64,000 bases of DNA from Rhizobacter sp. SG703 (GTDB taxonomy: Bacteria; Pseudomonadota; Gammaproteobacteria; Burkholderiales; Burkholderiaceae_C): NCBI RefSeq assembly GCF_012275445.1, contig NZ_JAAZQK010000002.1, positions 186,001-250,000 of the forward strand, read 5' to 3'. Below the pieces are notes generated by a model. That model saw nothing but the letters and a program-made list of their open reading frames with translations. It was not told the origin of the DNA and made no database searches. Each line of letters opens with the position of its first letter. Positions within the stretch are counted from its first letter, which is position 1. The position numbers and the translations under genes were made by a program. Positions 32,905-41,676 of the stretch are shown here, piece by piece.

Positions 32905-34652
32905 TGGCCGAGCTCGCGATCCCGTCCATGACGCCGCCGCCGATCTCGCAGCCGGCCGACCTGCACAACGCCCCGCCCTGGCAAGAGGGCTGGGAGCTGC
33001 TGGTCGGGCCGCTGGGCGGCCGCTCCGTCGTCTGCCTCGACGACGGCGGCCCGGCCGTCACCGCGTTGGCGCAGCGCTGCGCACGGGTGCGCGTGCTGGC
33101 CGCCGACGGCCGCAGCGCCGACGAGCTCGCGCAGCGCGTGCGGGCGCACGGCTGGTCGCATGTCGAGGTGATCGCGCTCGAGGACTTGCAGCGCGCTGCG
33201 CCGATCGCGTTCGACGGGCTGGTCGTCAGCGACCTGAGCGGCCGCGCGCTGGCCAAGGTGCGCGGCGGCCTGGGCCGGCTGCTGGCGCAGGCGCGCCCGC
33301 TGCTGCGCGATGGCGCCTTCGTGCTGCTGGCCACGCCGAACCGCTTCGGCCTGAGCCGCGAGCGCCTGGCCAGCGGCCTGCGGCGCGGCGCGAGCGCCTG
33401 GCCGTGGTTCACGCTCGCGTCGCAGTTGCGCCGCCTGGGCGTGCGCGCGCCGCGCGTGCACCCGCTGCTGCTGAACGAATACGCCGGCATCAGCGAGGCC
33501 ATCGCACCCACCGGTTACCTGCCGACCAAGAACCAGGGCCTGACGCGCGAGCGCATCAAGCAATGGCTGTGGGGCCCGCGCGCCGCGCGCTGGTTCGCGC
33601 CGGCCCTGGCCGCGGTGGGCTGGATCGGCGACCCGCAGCCGGGGCTGATCGATGCGGTCGCGCTGACGCTGCAGGCCGGCGGCCACCAGTTCCACTGGGT
33701 GCAGTACCTGGTGCTGCTGAGCGGCAAGGTGATCGCGACCTTCCGGCCCGATTCCGACCGCGAGACCTCGCGCGTGGTTGTCGTCACCCGCGACCCGCTG
33801 GCGGTGGCGCGCCGCGTGCAGGAGGCCGAGAGCCTGCGCCGCCTGCATGCGATGCTGCCGGCGCACCTGGGCGTGCTGCTGCCGCGCGTGCTCGACCGCT
33901 TCAAGCTCGACGGCAACGACTGCTTCGTGCTGCAGCACATGCGCGGCGTGACCGCCGATGCGCCGGTGCCGGGGCTGGATCGCGTGACGCGCACCGCGCA
34001 GCGTTTCCTGCTGGCGCTGCACGAGGTGACCTGCGTGAAGCGCGTGATGGACGACGAGGCCTGGGAGACCAGCCTGCAACCGATCTTCGACTCGGCCGTG
34101 CTGCGCAACCCGCAGTCCGCTGCAGCGCTGCAGCGGCTCGGGCAGCACATGCGCGAGCACGTGCTCGGCCACGTGTGGCTGGACGTCTGCAGCCACGGCG
34201 ATTTCAAGATCGAGAACGTGATGTACGACCCGCAGACCTGCGAGATCACCGGCGTGATCGACTGGGAGCATGCGATGCTGTGCGGCCTGCCGTACATCGA
34301 CATGGCCTACCTGCTGACGTACAACCGCATGCTGGGCGGCGAGAGCTGGCTGCAGGCGGCGCGCGCACTGTTGACGGGCCGGGTGAGCCCGAACGAGCTG
34401 GCTGTGGAAGCCGAGTACTGGCGCGCAACGCGGCTGCCGGAGCGGCTGGTGCCGGTGCTGCGGACGCTGGTCGTCGTGCACCACATCGGCTGCCGCTGGC
34501 ACGGCCAGTGGTCCACGCAGGCGAGTGCCGAGCTGAATGCGCTGATCGAGAGCTGTGTCGAACTGCTGCTGCGCTCGCCGATGCCGGCGGCGCTGGCCAG
34601 CGTGCTGCCGGGTGCGCCGGTGCCGCGCACGGCGGCGCGCCCGTTGGGCTGA
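32904..34652 (+). CDS. Fusion of a methyltransferase-like domain and an APH/choline-kinase-like phosphotransferase
   Basis: 582 residues. The first 290 resemble a degenerate class I methyltransferase: VGPLGGRSVVCLDDGG, FDGLVVSDL and LLRDGAFVLLATPNRFGLSR. The obvious SAM-binding glycine loop is absent. The C-terminal half is a protein-kinase-like phosphotransferase with Brenner-type motif CSHGDFKIENVMYD (about 430-443) and metal-site ITGVIDWEHA (DFG-equivalent Asp). It might phosphorylate a sugar or lipid carrier or a polar group of the glycan. Located in the middle of the polysaccharide operon, coupled by a 1-bp overlap to the deacetylase. I recognise no characterised homologue. Confidence 0.72.
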   Translation: MAELAIPSMTPPPISQPADLHNAPPWQEGWELLVGPLGGRSVVCLDDGGPAVTALAQRCARVRVLAADGRSADELAQRVRAHGWSHVEVIALEDLQRAAPIAFDGLVVSDLSGRALAKVRGGLGRLLAQARPLLRDGAFVLLATPNRFGLSRERLASGLRRGASAWPWFTLASQLRRLGVRAPRVHPLLLNEYAGISEAIAPTGYLPTKNQGLTRERIKQWLWGPRAARWFAPALAAVGWIGDPQPGLIDAVALTLQAGGHQFHWVQYLVLLSGKVIATFRPDSDRETSRVVVVTRDPLAVARRVQEAESLRRLHAMLPAHLGVLLPRVLDRFKLDGNDCFVLQHMRGVTADAPVPGLDRVTRTAQRFLLALHEVTCVKRVMDDEAWETSLQPIFDSAVLRNPQSAAALQRLGQHMREHVLGHVWLDVCSHGDFKIENVMYDPQTCEITGVIDWEHAMLCGLPYIDMAYLLTYNRMLGGESWLQAARALLTGRVSPNELAVEAEYWRATRLPERLVPVLRTLVVVHHIGCRWHGQWSTQASAELNALIESCVELLLRSPMPAALASVLPGAPVPRTAARPLG

Positions 34653-34683
34653 CGATGAAACGAATGACGAGAACGACCCCGAG

Positions 34684-35847
34684 ATGAAACCGATCGTCCT
34701 GCTGAGCATTGCCGCGGTGCTGTACCACTATGCGGTCTACCCGGCGCTGGTGCTGCTGATCGCGCGCTGGCGCGGCCGGGGCGCCGCGGCGCTTTATCCT
34801 GCGACCCCCGAGGGCAGTGCGCAGTGGCCGCGCGTCACGCTGCTGATCGCCGCGTACAACGAAGAGCGCGTGATCGAGGGCAAGATCCTCAACTCGCTGG
34901 AGCTCGACTATCCGCAGCCGATCGAGCTGATCGTCGTCTCCGACGGGTCCAGCGACAGCACGCCGCAGATCGTGTCGCGCTACGCCGACCGGGGCGCCGT
35001 GTCGATGCACCTGGCCCCGCGCCGCGGCAAGACGGCCGCGCTGAACCGCGGCGTGGCGGCGGCCACCGGCGAGATCGTGGTGTTCTCCGATGCCAACAAT
35101 GATTTCAACCGCGACGCGCTGAAGGCGCTGGTGCAGCATTTCGCCGACCCGGCGGTGGGCGGTGTGTGCGGCGTCAAGCAGATCCGCGAGGCCGGCGACC
35201 GCGAGAGCAGCGTCGGCGACGGGCTGTACTGGCGCTACGAATCGGCGATCAAGCTGGCCGAGGGGCAGATCGGCTCGATCACCAATGCCGACGGCGAGAT
35301 CTTCGCGATGCGCCGCGGGCTGTGGCGGCCGATTGCCGAGGACATCATCAACGACGACGCGCAGATCACCTTCGACATCGTCGACCAGCGCAAGCGCATC
35401 CTGTACGAGCCGGCGGCGCGTTCCACCGAGTACGCATCGATCCGTATCGAGGACGACTTCTTCGTCAAGGTGCGCATGGTGGCGGGCGGCTTCCAGACCA
35501 TTGCGCAGCAATGGCGCCGGCTGCTGCCGCCGCTGTCATGGTTCGCGCTCGCCTACCTGTCGCACAAGGTGCTGCGCTATCTGGTGCCGCTGTTCCTGGT
35601 GGCGATCGCGATCGGCTCGCTGTGGCTGGCCGCGACCGGCGAAGCGGCATACCAGGCGCTGGTGGTGCTGCAGCTGCTGTTCTACGGCACCGCGTGGGCC
35701 GGCTGGCTCAGGCTGCGGCGCGGGCCGCTGCCGACGGCGCTGTACGTGCCCTTCTATTTCTGCACGATGAACCTGGCCGCGCTGCTCGGCTTCGTGCGCT
35801 TCGTGACCGGCAAGCAGGGCACGAGCTGGCGAAAGGCCCAACGATGA
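34684..35847 (+). CDS. Glycosyltransferase family 2, membrane-anchored (1)
   Basis: 387 residues. An N-terminal helix is followed by a GT-A domain: VTLLIAAYNEERVIEG, IELIVVSDGSSDSTP, the DxD-type VVFSDANND, and acceptor/base region EDIINDDAQITFD. Two or three C-terminal helices (LVPLFLVAIAIGSLWLA; LQLLFYGTAWAGWL) anchor it. The layout recalls processive GT2 enzymes such as those that make hyaluronan, poly-GlcNAc or cellulose, but the QxxRW motif is only weakly seen (QQWRR). Donor sugar unknown. Its stop overlaps the next gene (ATGA). Confidence 0.86.
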   Translation: MKPIVLLSIAAVLYHYAVYPALVLLIARWRGRGAAALYPATPEGSAQWPRVTLLIAAYNEERVIEGKILNSLELDYPQPIELIVVSDGSSDSTPQIVSRYADRGAVSMHLAPRRGKTAALNRGVAAATGEIVVFSDANNDFNRDALKALVQHFADPAVGGVCGVKQIREAGDRESSVGDGLYWRYESAIKLAEGQIGSITNADGEIFAMRRGLWRPIAEDIINDDAQITFDIVDQRKRILYEPAARSTEYASIRIEDDFFVKVRMVAGGFQTIAQQWRRLLPPLSWFALAYLSHKVLRYLVPLFLVAIAIGSLWLAATGEAAYQALVVLQLLFYGTAWAGWLRLRRGPLPTALYVPFYFCTMNLAALLGFVRFVTGKQGTSWRKAQR

Positions 35848-37004
35848 TGGTCGCGATCCTGTTGCTCGTTGCCGTCGTCGTGATCGCCGCGGGGGCCGGC
35901 GTGGTCTGGCGCCTGCTGCGCTCGCGCCACATGGACCTGTGGATCGCGAGCTACCTGCGGCAATGGCCGCGCCGGCTGCGCGGGCGCAACGCGGCGCACA
36001 CCCATGTGCACTTCTGCTTCGCCGACCACTACGAGCCGTTCTGGCACAAGCCCGACCTGGCGACCGCGCGCGCCCGCGTCGACCGCTGGATGGAACGCTA
36101 CCCGACGATCGCTGCCGAGCACACCGACAGCAACGGGCGCCATCCGCAGCATTCGTTCTTCTACCCCGAGGAGGAGTACGACGAGGTGATCCTCGACCAG
36201 CTGGCCGACCTGTGCCGGCGCGGCTTCGGCGACGTGGAGGTGCACCTGCACCACGACAACGACACGGCGGAGAACCTGCGCAAGACGCTGACCGGTTTCA
36301 CGACGCTGCTGCACGAGCGGCACGGCCTGTTGCGCAAGGACCCGGTGACGGGCCAGGTGCTGTACGCCTTCATCCACGGCAACTGGGCGCTCGACAACTC
36401 GCGGCCCGACGGCCGCTGGTGCGGCGTGGACAACGAGCTGGACGTGCTGCACGAGACCGGTTGCCGCATGGACATGACGCTGCCGTCGGCGCCGAGCGAC
36501 ACGCAGACGAGCAAGATCAACTCGATCTACTTCGCGCACGGCGAAGCGGGCTGCTGCAAGTCGCACGACCACGGCCGCGATGCGCGCGTCGGCGACTGGC
36601 TGCAGCACAAGGAGCTGCTGATGGTGCAAGGCCCGCTGGCGCTGAACTGGAGCGACCGCAAGGCCGGCATCATGCCGCGCATCGAGTCGAGCGAGATCTC
36701 GGCCGACGCGTTGCCGACCGCGGCGCGCATTGCGCTGTGGGAGCGGGCCGCCATCGGCATCGAAGGCGCCGAGAACCACCTGTTCATCAAGGTGCACACG
36801 CACGGCGCCGAGGAGCGCACCGCGGGCGCGCTTCTCGACGGCGGCATGCAGCGCATGTGGACCGAGCTGGAAAAGCGCTTTCGCGACCGGCCGGGGTTCT
36901 CGCTGCACTACGTGACGGCCTGGGAGATGTACCAGCAGATCGAGCGGCTGTGCAAGAACGAGCCGGTGAAGGCTTCTTCGATGCGGGCGGAGGTTGTGGC
37001 GTGA
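35844..37004 (+). CDS. Predicted metal-dependent deacetylase-like protein of the polysaccharide locus
   Basis: 386 residues with an N-terminal membrane anchor (ILLLVAVVVIAAGAGVVW). The body is rich in His/Asp motifs that could bind metal: THVHFCFADHYEPFW, EVHLHHDNDT, FIHGNWALDNS and CGVDNELDVLHETGCRMDMT. PSAPSDTQTSKINSIYFA is strongly patterned. The order of motifs recalls the distorted NodB fold of WbmS-like proteins in O-antigen clusters. It overlaps the GT2 gene by 4 bp, so it is part of the same pathway. Deacetylation is an inference; it may be another hydrolase or a transferase. Confidence 0.65.
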   Translation: MMVAILLLVAVVVIAAGAGVVWRLLRSRHMDLWIASYLRQWPRRLRGRNAAHTHVHFCFADHYEPFWHKPDLATARARVDRWMERYPTIAAEHTDSNGRHPQHSFFYPEEEYDEVILDQLADLCRRGFGDVEVHLHHDNDTAENLRKTLTGFTTLLHERHGLLRKDPVTGQVLYAFIHGNWALDNSRPDGRWCGVDNELDVLHETGCRMDMTLPSAPSDTQTSKINSIYFAHGEAGCCKSHDHGRDARVGDWLQHKELLMVQGPLALNWSDRKAGIMPRIESSEISADALPTAARIALWERAAIGIEGAENHLFIKVHTHGAEERTAGALLDGGMQRMWTELEKRFRDRPGFSLHYVTAWEMYQQIERLCKNEPVKASSMRAEVVA

Positions 37005-37030
37005 GCCGCGACACGCAGAAACAGAAAAGC

Positions 37031-38113
37031 ATGAGAGTCCTCCACGTGATCGAGACGCTCGACTTCGGCGGCGCCGAGAAGGTCGTCGTCGACCTCGTCG
37101 CCGCCACCAAGGGCCGCTGCCAGCCCGCCGTCTGCTGCGTGAAGCACAGCGGCGAACTGGCGCAGCGCCTGGGCGACGGCGTGCAGGTGTTCTCGCTCGG
37201 CAAGAGCGAAGGCAACGACCTGACCGTGCCGTGGCGCCTGGCCCGGCTCGTGCGCGAACAGGGCTTCGACGTGATGCATTCGCACCTGTGGGGCGTCTAC
37301 CTCGAATCGGCCCTCGCCGCCCGGCTGGCCGGCGTGCCGCTGGTGCACACGGTGCACGGCAACTACCAGGACTACGGCCGGCGCTTCATCCCGCGCCTGA
37401 AGCTCGCGCTGCGCCACCGGCTGGAGCGCTTCGCGGCGCGCTGGCATCAGCGCATCGTCACGGTGTCGCATTCGATCCAGAGCTACGTGGTCGAGAACAT
37501 CGGCATCGACGCGCGCCGCGTCGAGACGGTGCACAACGGCATCGACGAACGGCTCGAGCTGAAGGGAGAGCGCCGCGGCACCACCTTCATCACCGTCGGC
37601 CGCATGGCGGCGGTGAAGAACCACGCGATGATGATCCGGGCGTTCGCGCGCGTCGCCGCCGCGCGGCCCGATTCGCGGCTGCAGCTGGTCGGCGACGGGC
37701 CCGACCGCCCGGCGCTCGAAGCGCTCGCCGCCTCGCTCGGCATCGCCGCGCGGGTCGAGTTCCTCGGCTTCCGCAACGATGTCGCCGAGCTGCTCGCGGC
37801 CGCCGATGTGTTCCTGATGTCGTCGCACTACGAAGGCGTGTCGATCGCGATCCTGGAGGCGATGCGCGCCGGGCTGCCGGTCGTCGGCACCCAGGTCGGC
37901 GGCATCCCCGAGACCGTGCTGCAGGGCGAGAGCGGCCTGCTGGTGCCCGATGGCGACGAGGCCGCGTTCGCCGACGCGATGCTGACGCTGCTGCAGGACG
38001 CGAGCCGCCGCACCGTGCTCGGCCGGGCCGCCGCGCAACGCCAGCGCGAGGCCTTCTCGCTCGAGAGCGCCGCCCAGCGCTACCTGCAGCTCTATGCCGG
38101 AGGCCTTCAATGA
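37031..38113 (+). CDS. Glycosyltransferase family 4 (1)
   Basis: 360-residue GT-B enzyme, cytoplasmic face of the membrane. Start VLHVIETLDFGGAEKVV is the donor-independent glycine loop. HLWGVYLESALAARLAG and the C-terminal EX7E motif EGVSIAILE with VGGIPETV are standard GT4 features. It transfers a sugar from a nucleotide donor with retention of configuration. I use ATG 37031; a GTG at 37001 in frame overlaps the previous stop and would add 10 residues. Its own stop overlaps the next ATG by 4 bp. Confidence 0.88.
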   Translation: MRVLHVIETLDFGGAEKVVVDLVAATKGRCQPAVCCVKHSGELAQRLGDGVQVFSLGKSEGNDLTVPWRLARLVREQGFDVMHSHLWGVYLESALAARLAGVPLVHTVHGNYQDYGRRFIPRLKLALRHRLERFAARWHQRIVTVSHSIQSYVVENIGIDARRVETVHNGIDERLELKGERRGTTFITVGRMAAVKNHAMMIRAFARVAAARPDSRLQLVGDGPDRPALEALAASLGIAARVEFLGFRNDVAELLAAADVFLMSSHYEGVSIAILEAMRAGLPVVGTQVGGIPETVLQGESGLLVPDGDEAAFADAMLTLLQDASRRTVLGRAAAQRQREAFSLESAAQRYLQLYAGGLQ

Positions 38114-38721
38114 TCAAGGCGGTGCTGCGCAAGCTGCTGAGCCCGGTGCTGCGCTACCGCGGCGACGCACCCGACCTGTACCTGAGCTTCGACGACGGCC
38201 CGCACCCGGTCGTCACGCCGCAGGTGCTCGATGCGCTGGACCAGGCCGGCGTGAAGGCCACCTTCTTCATGATCGGCCAGGAAATGGAACGCCACCCGGC
38301 GCTGGTGACCGAGGTGCGCGCGCGCGGCCATGCGATCGCGCTGCACGGCTTCACGCACCGGCACTGCGCCGACATGGGCTGGCGCGAACAGCTCGACGAC
38401 CTGCGCCGCATGCGCGCGGTGGCGGCGCGCTTCGGCGTGCGGCTGCGCAGCTACCGGCCGGCCTACGGTGAACTGTCGGTGCTGCGCATCGGCTGGTGCC
38501 TGCTGAACCGCGTGAAGATCGTGATGTGGTCGTTCGAGACGCGCGACTCGTTCGTGCAGCAGGCGGCCGAGCTCGAAGCGCGGGTCACGCCGCAGGCCCT
38601 GACGGACGGCGACATCCTGCTGTTCCATGACGACACCCCGGTGACCGCGCAGGCCCTGCCGCGTTTGCTGGACAACGCCCGCGCAGCCGGCCTGCGCTTC
38701 GGCGTCCTGGAGACCGTGTGA
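38110..38721 (+). CDS. Polysaccharide deacetylase (NodB fold) 2
   Basis: 203-residue compact NodB domain. Motif 1 YLSFDDGPHP, motif 2 LHGFTHRH (H-x3-H), motif 3 RPAYGE and motif 5 LLFHDDTP are all present, so the metal site and catalytic base look complete. No signal peptide, so it may act on a lipid-linked or nucleotide-linked precursor at the inner face. Predicted to remove N-acetyl (or O-acetyl) groups. Both ends overlap neighbours by 4 bp (ATGA and GTGA), giving tight coupling between the two GT4 enzymes. Confidence 0.9.
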   Translation: MIKAVLRKLLSPVLRYRGDAPDLYLSFDDGPHPVVTPQVLDALDQAGVKATFFMIGQEMERHPALVTEVRARGHAIALHGFTHRHCADMGWREQLDDLRRMRAVAARFGVRLRSYRPAYGELSVLRIGWCLLNRVKIVMWSFETRDSFVQQAAELEARVTPQALTDGDILLFHDDTPVTAQALPRLLDNARAAGLRFGVLETV

Positions 38722-39869
38722 AGACCCTCATCCACATCATCAGCGCCGACGACGTGTTCGGCCCCGAGAAGACCGTGATCAACGAATGCCTCGCGCTGCG
38801 CGGCAGCGACTGGCACGCCCGGATCATCAACATCTGGCACACCGACGACACGCCGATCTCGCGCAAGCTGCGCGAGGCCGGCATCGACCACGAATGCCTG
38901 CAGTCGATCGGCAAGCTCGACCTGGGCGCCATCCGCGTGCTCGCCGGCAAGCTCGCGGCACAGCCCGGCACGGTGGCGCACAGCCACGGCTACAAGGCCG
39001 ACCTGTACACGCTGCTGGCCGCGCGCCGCGCGAAGGTGACGGCGCTGACGACCGCACACGGCTGGACCTCGGAGAACGCGAAGGTGCGGCTGTATGAACG
39101 CCTGCAGGCCTTCCTGTGGCGCTTCTTCGATCGCGTGGTCTGCGTGTCGCAGAGCTACCGTCAGCTGGCGATCGCGGCCGGCGTGCCGGATCGCAGGATC
39201 ACCGTCGTGCACAACGCGATCCGCAGCTCGTACCAGGCCCACGGTGCGCAAGCCCGCAGCGATGCACGCGCGGCGCTCGGACTGGAGGACGATGCGCAGG
39301 TCGTCGCGATCGTCGGCCGGCTCGGCATCGAGAAGGGGCACCGGTTGTTCGTCGACGCGGCCGCGCAGCTCGCGCCGCGCTTTCCGAAGGCGCGCTTCCT
39401 GATCGCTGGCGAAGGCGCGCAGCGTGCCGAGATCGAGGCGCAGGTGGCGCAGCTGAAGCTCGACGGCACGGTGCGGCTGCTCGGCCACCGCAACGACCTG
39501 CCGGCGATCTACCCGGCACTCGACCTGCTGGCGATGGCCTCGCTGCGCGAAGGCCTGCCGAACGTGCTGCTCGAAGCGATGCTGCACGGCGTGCCGGGCG
39601 TCGCGATGGCGGTGGGCGGCATTCCGGAGGTGGTGAGCGACGGCGTCGACGGGCTGCTGGTGCCGCCGGGCGACCTGGCGCGCTTCGTCGAATCGCTCGC
39701 GAGCCTGCTCGGCGACCCGGCGCGCCGTGCCGCGATGGGCGCGGCGGCGGCGGCGAAGGTGCGCGACGGCTTCCTGTTCGACGCGCGGATGAAGCGCATG
39801 GTCGAGATCTACGAAGCAGGCCTGGTGCGGCCCGGCGCGCCGGCTTCTGCCGCCGGGAGCGCCGCATGA
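38718..39869 (+). CDS. Glycosyltransferase family 4 (2)
   Basis: 383 residues with a GT-B fold. The GTG start at 38718 overlaps the previous stop (GTGA) and gives VKTLIHIISADDVFGPEKTV, the N-terminal loop. AHSHGYKADLYTLLAARR, VVHNAIR and the EX7E motif EGLPNVLLE with VGGIPEVV identify GT4. The glycine loop is atypical (DDVFGPEKT). Likely adds one sugar of the repeat unit. The stop overlaps the next ATG by 4 bp. Confidence 0.87.
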   Translation: MKTLIHIISADDVFGPEKTVINECLALRGSDWHARIINIWHTDDTPISRKLREAGIDHECLQSIGKLDLGAIRVLAGKLAAQPGTVAHSHGYKADLYTLLAARRAKVTALTTAHGWTSENAKVRLYERLQAFLWRFFDRVVCVSQSYRQLAIAAGVPDRRITVVHNAIRSSYQAHGAQARSDARAALGLEDDAQVVAIVGRLGIEKGHRLFVDAAAQLAPRFPKARFLIAGEGAQRAEIEAQVAQLKLDGTVRLLGHRNDLPAIYPALDLLAMASLREGLPNVLLEAMLHGVPGVAMAVGGIPEVVSDGVDGLLVPPGDLARFVESLASLLGDPARRAAMGAAAAAKVRDGFLFDARMKRMVEIYEAGLVRPGAPASAAGSAA

Positions 39870-41038
39870 TGCACGCACTGTGGATCGTCGCGGCGGTGGC
39901 CGCGAGTGCGCTGGTGCTGGGGGTGGCCGCGATCTTCTTCTACCAGGCGATCCGCGGGCTGTGGGGCGTGCGCGCGCCGGCGCCGCTGGCGCCGCGCCGC
40001 GACAAGCGCTTCGGCGTGCTGGTGCCGGCGCACAACGAGGAAGGCGTGCTCGGCCCGCTGTTCGCGTCGCTGGCCCGGGTGGACTACCCGCGCGCGCAGC
40101 TCGCGGTCCTGTTCGTCGCCGACCACTGCAGCGATGCGACGGTGGCCGAGATCCGTGCGGCCGGCTTCGACTGCCTGGACCGCCAGAGCGGCGCCCGCGG
40201 CAAGACCGCGAGCCTCGCCGAGGGCATCACGACGCTGGAAGCAAGGCATGGCGACGCACTCGACGCAGTAGCGTTCTTCGACGCCGACAACCTGGTCGAC
40301 CCATTGTTCTTCCAGCAGGCCGCGGCCGGCCTGCACGAAGGCCATGCGGTGCTGCAGGGCCGTGTCGGCGTGCACAACTGGCAGGCCACGCTGTTCTCGC
40401 GGCTGAACTACATGAACGCGGTGGTCGAGAACCGGCTGGAGGAACTGGCGCGCAGCCAGGCCGGCTGGAGCTGCAACCTGCGCGGCCACGGCATGGTGTT
40501 CCGGCGCGACGTGCTGCAGCGCATGCCCTGGCATTCGGACACGATGGTCGAGGACCAGGAGATGCTGGTGAAGCTGGTGTGCAGCGGCCAGCGGGTGCAC
40601 TGGCTGGAGCATGCCCGCGCCTCGAGCGTGATCCCCGAGACCGCGAAGGAAGCGGCGGCGCAGCGCCGGCGCTGGGCCGGTGGGCGCTCGGCGATCGTCG
40701 GGCGCAGCGTGCGCGCGCTGTGGGCCCGTTTCCGCGCGAGCGGCGATGGGGCGGCACTGAACCTGATGATCGACTTCCTGCTGCCGTCGCATGCGGTGCA
40801 GCTGAGCCTGCTGTTCGTCGCCATCGTCGCGGCGGCGGCCGTCTGCGGACTGGCGTCGTGGCAATTCGCGCTCGCGTTTGCACTGCTGCCGGCCTACCTG
40901 TTGTACTTCATCGCCGGCAACCTGCTGAGCGGTGTGCCGGCAAAGACCTTCCTCGACATCCTGTGGGCGCCGGCGTTCATCGCGTGGCGGACGTGGATCT
41001 ACCTGACGAGCCTCAGCGGCGTGAAGCGCTGGAGATAA
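39866..41038 (+). CDS. Glycosyltransferase family 2, membrane-anchored (2)
   Basis: 390 residues. N-terminal helix (LWIVAAVAASALVLGVAAIFFY), then GT-A domain: FGVLVPAHNEEGVLG, AFFDADNLVDP (DxD), NLRGHGMVFRRDV and VEDQEMLVKLV, with QRRRWAGG matching the processive-GT2 QxxRW. Two or three helices follow. The complete QxxRW suggests a membrane synthase-like enzyme, unlike the other GT2 in the locus. It is the last gene of the locus and stops at 41038, just before a long palindromic non-coding region. Confidence 0.87.
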   Translation: MMHALWIVAAVAASALVLGVAAIFFYQAIRGLWGVRAPAPLAPRRDKRFGVLVPAHNEEGVLGPLFASLARVDYPRAQLAVLFVADHCSDATVAEIRAAGFDCLDRQSGARGKTASLAEGITTLEARHGDALDAVAFFDADNLVDPLFFQQAAAGLHEGHAVLQGRVGVHNWQATLFSRLNYMNAVVENRLEELARSQAGWSCNLRGHGMVFRRDVLQRMPWHSDTMVEDQEMLVKLVCSGQRVHWLEHARASSVIPETAKEAAAQRRRWAGGRSAIVGRSVRALWARFRASGDGAALNLMIDFLLPSHAVQLSLLFVAIVAAAAVCGLASWQFALAFALLPAYLLYFIAGNLLSGVPAKTFLDILWAPAFIAWRTWIYLTSLSGVKRWR

Positions 41039-41065
41039 TTTTTCGTGCGGTCTGGTTGGCGCGTC

Positions 41066-41300
41066 GCGGTGGGTGAGGGAATGGGCTGGGGACTCATGCC
41101 GGAGCGGTCGGCCTAGCGGCCGACTCCACGAAGAAGATCGGCTGTGGAGATGCATCGGCAAACTCCCTCCACTCACTTCGTTCGTTGTGGTCAAACAGTG
41201 CCGATGAGTCAGTCCACGAAGCGCGCTGGCGCGCGCCATCCCCAAAGCCAATCTTCTCCGTCGCCCCAGAATTCCCCCAGCCCATTCCCTCACCCACCGC
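41066..41300. repeat. Nested foldback unit 1
   Basis: Outer arms 41066-41091 and 41275-41300 are perfect 26-base inverted copies (starting GCGGTGGGTGAGGG). Inside them, 41132-41147 pairs with 41242-41257 (14 of 16), and CATCGGCA (41153-41160) pairs with TGCCGATG (41199-41206). The arms are strictly nested, so one long hairpin can form. Confidence 0.85.
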
Positions 41301-41325
41301 AAAGAACCAGCCGCTCTTTGGGGGT

Positions 41326-41393
41326 GGAAAGATTGAACAGACCGACGAAGCGCGCGGGCGCTCGCATGCTCGTCGGTCACTTCAATCTTTTCC
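41326..41393. repeat. Foldback unit 2
   Basis: GGAAAGATTGAA-CAGACCGACGA (41326-41348) pairs with the complement of TCGTCGGTCACTTCAATC-TTTTCC (41370-41393), with a one-base gap and two mismatches. The loop is GC-rich, about 21 bases. Confidence 0.75.
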
Positions 41394-41416
41394 ACAAAAC
41401 ACAGCGCTGCGGTTCG

Positions 41417-41667
41417 CAAAGGCGCGTGCGGGGAGGCTGTGGAGCGCCAATAAGGAGGGGGTGCCGGAGCTGGCTGGATTCATGGCCCGCGTGCGCAGCA
41501 CGCTTCAACAACTGACTGTCGCCGACTGTTTGACCACAGCGAGCGAAGCGAGCGGCGGGAGTTTCGGCGACGGGCCTTGAAGCCAGTCAGCGGAGGGAAG
41601 TCTTCGCCCCGCCAGGGGCGAAGACCGCACCTGACGGCGCGCCACAGCCTCCCCGCACGCGCCTTTG
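41417..41667. repeat. Foldback unit 3, with a perfect inner hairpin
   Basis: Arms 41417-41448 and 41636-41667 match at 31 of 32 positions (CAAAGGCGCGTGCGGGGAGG...). Inside is a perfect 11-base stem, GTCTTCGCCCC (41600-41610) with GGGGCGAAGAC (41615-41625) around GCCA. The right arm ends 9 bp before the argJ stop codon. Confidence 0.85.
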
Positions 41668-41676
41668 TCGCTCCGA

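Larger units (their letters stand above)
41039..41676. repeat. 638-bp non-coding region built of nested long inverted repeats
   Basis: No convincing gene is present. It holds three large foldback units (41066-41300, 41326-41393, 41417-41667) between the last glycosyltransferase gene and the argJ stop. A further segment of about 40 bases in the first unit (41160-41200) recurs inverted in the third (about 41523-41566): the pattern ACTCCC...CTTCG...TGTGGTCAAACAGT, with about five differences. Origin unknown: degenerate mobile elements or a structured repeat family. Confidence 0.8.

Noticed and set aside
41185-41580. Open frames in the palindromic region
   Set aside because: They cross inverted-repeat arms, show no codon bias and share no features with known proteins.
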